The position numbers and the translations under genes were made by a program. This document shows positions 62,717 to 64,000 of a DNA stretch of 64,000 nucleotides, piece by piece; the first letter of the stretch is position 1, and the number at the start of each line of letters is the position of its first letter. Below the pieces are notes generated by a model. That model made no database searches, was not told where the DNA came from, and worked only from the letters and a program-made list of their open reading frames with translations. The stretch lies in the NCBI GenBank assembly GCA_023389155.1, contig JAEWEV010000011.1, positions 319,451 through 383,450 on the forward strand, in the 5' to 3' direction. This stretch comes from Pseudomonadota bacterium (lineage in GTDB: Bacteria > Pseudomonadota > Gammaproteobacteria > Burkholderiales > Burkholderiaceae_B).

Positions 62717-64000
62717 TTACCACTGATAGCCAACACCGACAGAGCCGCCCACCTGTCCTCGGGACGAGCCGGCAACCGTGCCCTTGATGACCCATTTACC
62801 ATTCTCTGAGACGGTTGAAAGACCGGCCGCATAGCCGCCTTGTCCCTGGTAGGTACTGCCGCCGATGGCGAACATGGATTTACCCGGCAGGTAAGCCTGA
62901 GGCAGCCCGGCCATTGCCATGGCAGCGGCAGTTCCTGCATTCGCGTCATTTTTGTAACGCTGGATCTTGCCGTCAAGCTGACTCAGTCCGGTGTTGAGCT
63001 GGCTCACATTAACGGCATCGGTCCCTTTCGTGCCGGGTGCCACGTTGGCGATGGGGGTGCCGGCAGCATTGATTCCTTCGCGGCTCAATGACGGACCATC
63101 AATTACGCCAACAGACTGACTGACTTCGACGTCTCTGGCAGACACAATCTCGGTGTTTACCGTAGTGAACGTTGCTGTCGGATTGGCAGACACCGTAATG
63201 TTATTACCGTCACGTTCAAGCACTACGTTGTTGCCCGCCTTGAAGTTAACAGTAGAAGCAGGTGCAACCAGCGTAGGCGTATCGTCATCGACTTGCAGAT
63301 TCCAGCCCGAACCGGCTACTGCACCAATGTTCTTCAAGGCATCGTTAACGTTGTGGTAGACCGTGCCATTCACGTTCAGCACAGCTTCAACCGTGCCCGT
63401 AGCGGGATTGAATGCCGATCCACCCCCCAGGCTGGCAGCAATGGAATCACCCAGGACGTACACTTGCTCGCCGTTGACAGCCTGCAGGCTACCGGGGGTC
63501 AACCTCGCCTTGGCGACATTGTTCAAGGAAACCGGTGCGCCTGGCTCAGCACCAACCAGCTCGACTTCGTTGGTAGGCGTCCATGGATCGCTGTCGGGGG
63601 TCCGGCTTCGGAACCTGCTGACGTTTCTCGTGCCGGTATACTGCAACGGAGATGGAGCAGCAGATACCTGAACCCGGGAAACGCCGTTTTCCTGGGTCAC
63701 AGTCACACGCGTATTGGTGTTGCCTGCTACAAATTTCACTTCCGCTCCTGGAGCAACCTGACCAACCTGACCATTTGCGTCACCAATGTTCCAGCCAGCG
63801 CTGGCCAGGTTCTGCACTTCACGCAGCTGACCAACATTGACAGCCTTGCCAGTCTTGCTGATCACAATATTGCTATTCGCCGCAGAGAAATCAACGGCGT
63901 CACCCGGAGCCACATTAGTGGTATCGGCGCCGTCAACCGTCAGATTCCAGCCTCGCCCTGCCACGCCAGACACGCTGTTATAGGCAGCCTGCAGCTGTTC
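62717..64000 (-). CDS. trimeric autotransporter adhesin (YadA-like), C-terminal part
   Basis: At least 427 residues; the frame stays open to the right edge, so the N-terminus is missing. Repeated passenger motifs occur: GSGWNLQVDD, AGRGWNLTVDG, SAGWNIGDANG, and VAPGTKGTDAVNVSQLN as a HIM/neck motif near the end. The last 75 residues, from GTAAAMAMAGLPQAYLPGKSM to GVGYQW, are the YadA membrane anchor, which trimerises into a 12-strand barrel. Such surface fibres mediate adhesion or autoaggregation. Confidence 0.93.
   Translation of the reverse strand, partial: EQLQAAYNSVSGVAGRGWNLTVDGADTTNVAPGDAVDFSAANSNIVISKTGKAVNVGQLREVQNLASAGWNIGDANGQVGQVAPGAEVKFVAGNTNTRVTVTQENGVSRVQVSAAPSPLQYTGTRNVSRFRSRTPDSDPWTPTNEVELVGAEPGAPVSLNNVAKARLTPGSLQAVNGEQVYVLGDSIAASLGGGSAFNPATGTVEAVLNVNGTVYHNVNDALKNIGAVAGSGWNLQVDDDTPTLVAPASTVNFKAGNNVVLERDGNNITVSANPTATFTTVNTEIVSARDVEVSQSVGVIDGPSLSREGINAAGTPIANVAPGTKGTDAVNVSQLNTGLSQLDGKIQRYKNDANAGTAAAMAMAGLPQAYLPGKSMFAIGGSTYQGQGGYAAGLSTVSENGKWVIKGTVAGSSRGQVGGSVGVGYQW

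Noticed and set aside
1..64000. CRISPR array, insertion sequence, tRNA or rRNA
   Set aside because: No regularly spaced direct repeats, no transposase and no tRNA- or rRNA-like sequence was seen anywhere in the window.

Overview
The window reads as a chromosomal segment of a betaproteobacterium of the Alcaligenaceae type; Advenella or a close relative is my best guess. The gene content fits this: PQQ dehydrogenases, a 3-mercaptopropionate-type thiol dioxygenase, an iorAB-like molybdenum hydroxylase, lldP, and many small catabolic genes. This assignment is inference; there is no rRNA or marker gene to prove it. From about 10.9 kb onward the DNA is GC-rich. The first 10.9 kb is clearly AT-richer and carries a single defence locus, so it looks like an acquired island. 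Its left end lies outside the window, and no integrase, tRNA or att repeat is visible.

The island (125-10876) matches the layout of an Ssp-type DNA phosphorothioation system. A cysteine desulfurase (sspA) is divergent from an overlapping operon: DUF4007 protein (sspB), large P-loop ATPase (sspC) and PAPS-reductase-like ATP pyrophosphatase (sspD). There is no SspE-like partner. Next to it instead are a superfamily 2 DEAH helicase, a GHKL ATPase and a single-HKD phospholipase-D-like protein, probably the restriction or effector arm. This is the most interesting part of the window.

10.9-29.5 kb holds regulators and small metabolism. A GlxA-like regulator sits with a cysteine hydrolase. A PqqU-like TonB receptor precedes a membrane PQQ glucose dehydrogenase. 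Then come a thiol dioxygenase, a fused PcaC-PcaD protein, a ParD-like/Map pair and an MmgE/PrpD protein. SoxR is convergent with an arylamine N-acetyltransferase whose promoter has the 19-bp spacer and dyad expected of a SoxR target. An XRE regulator/monooxygenase pair, an OsmC protein, an MHS transporter and ArgE complete the block.

29.7-41.5 kb looks like an oxidation block. It has a periplasmic PQQ alcohol dehydrogenase with an unusual fused cytochrome c, a Tat-exported molybdenum hydroxylase with its XdhC and MocA maturation factors, and an NAD aldehyde dehydrogenase. A near-consensus sigma-54 promoter precedes the aldehyde dehydrogenase, and a divergent GAFTGA-type activator gene lies beside it. 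These genes could carry alcohols through aldehydes to acids.

41.9-64 kb contains two VOC proteins, an SDR, a large MscS channel, a siderophore ABC importer, an AraC regulator divergent from an Fsr-type efflux pump, and a four-gene ABC operon with its own LysR regulator. These are followed by a small unknown protein, an EthD-like protein, L-lactate permease, a lipoprotein, and the C-terminal part of a trimeric autotransporter adhesin that runs off the right edge. No CRISPR array, insertion sequence, tRNA or rRNA was seen.
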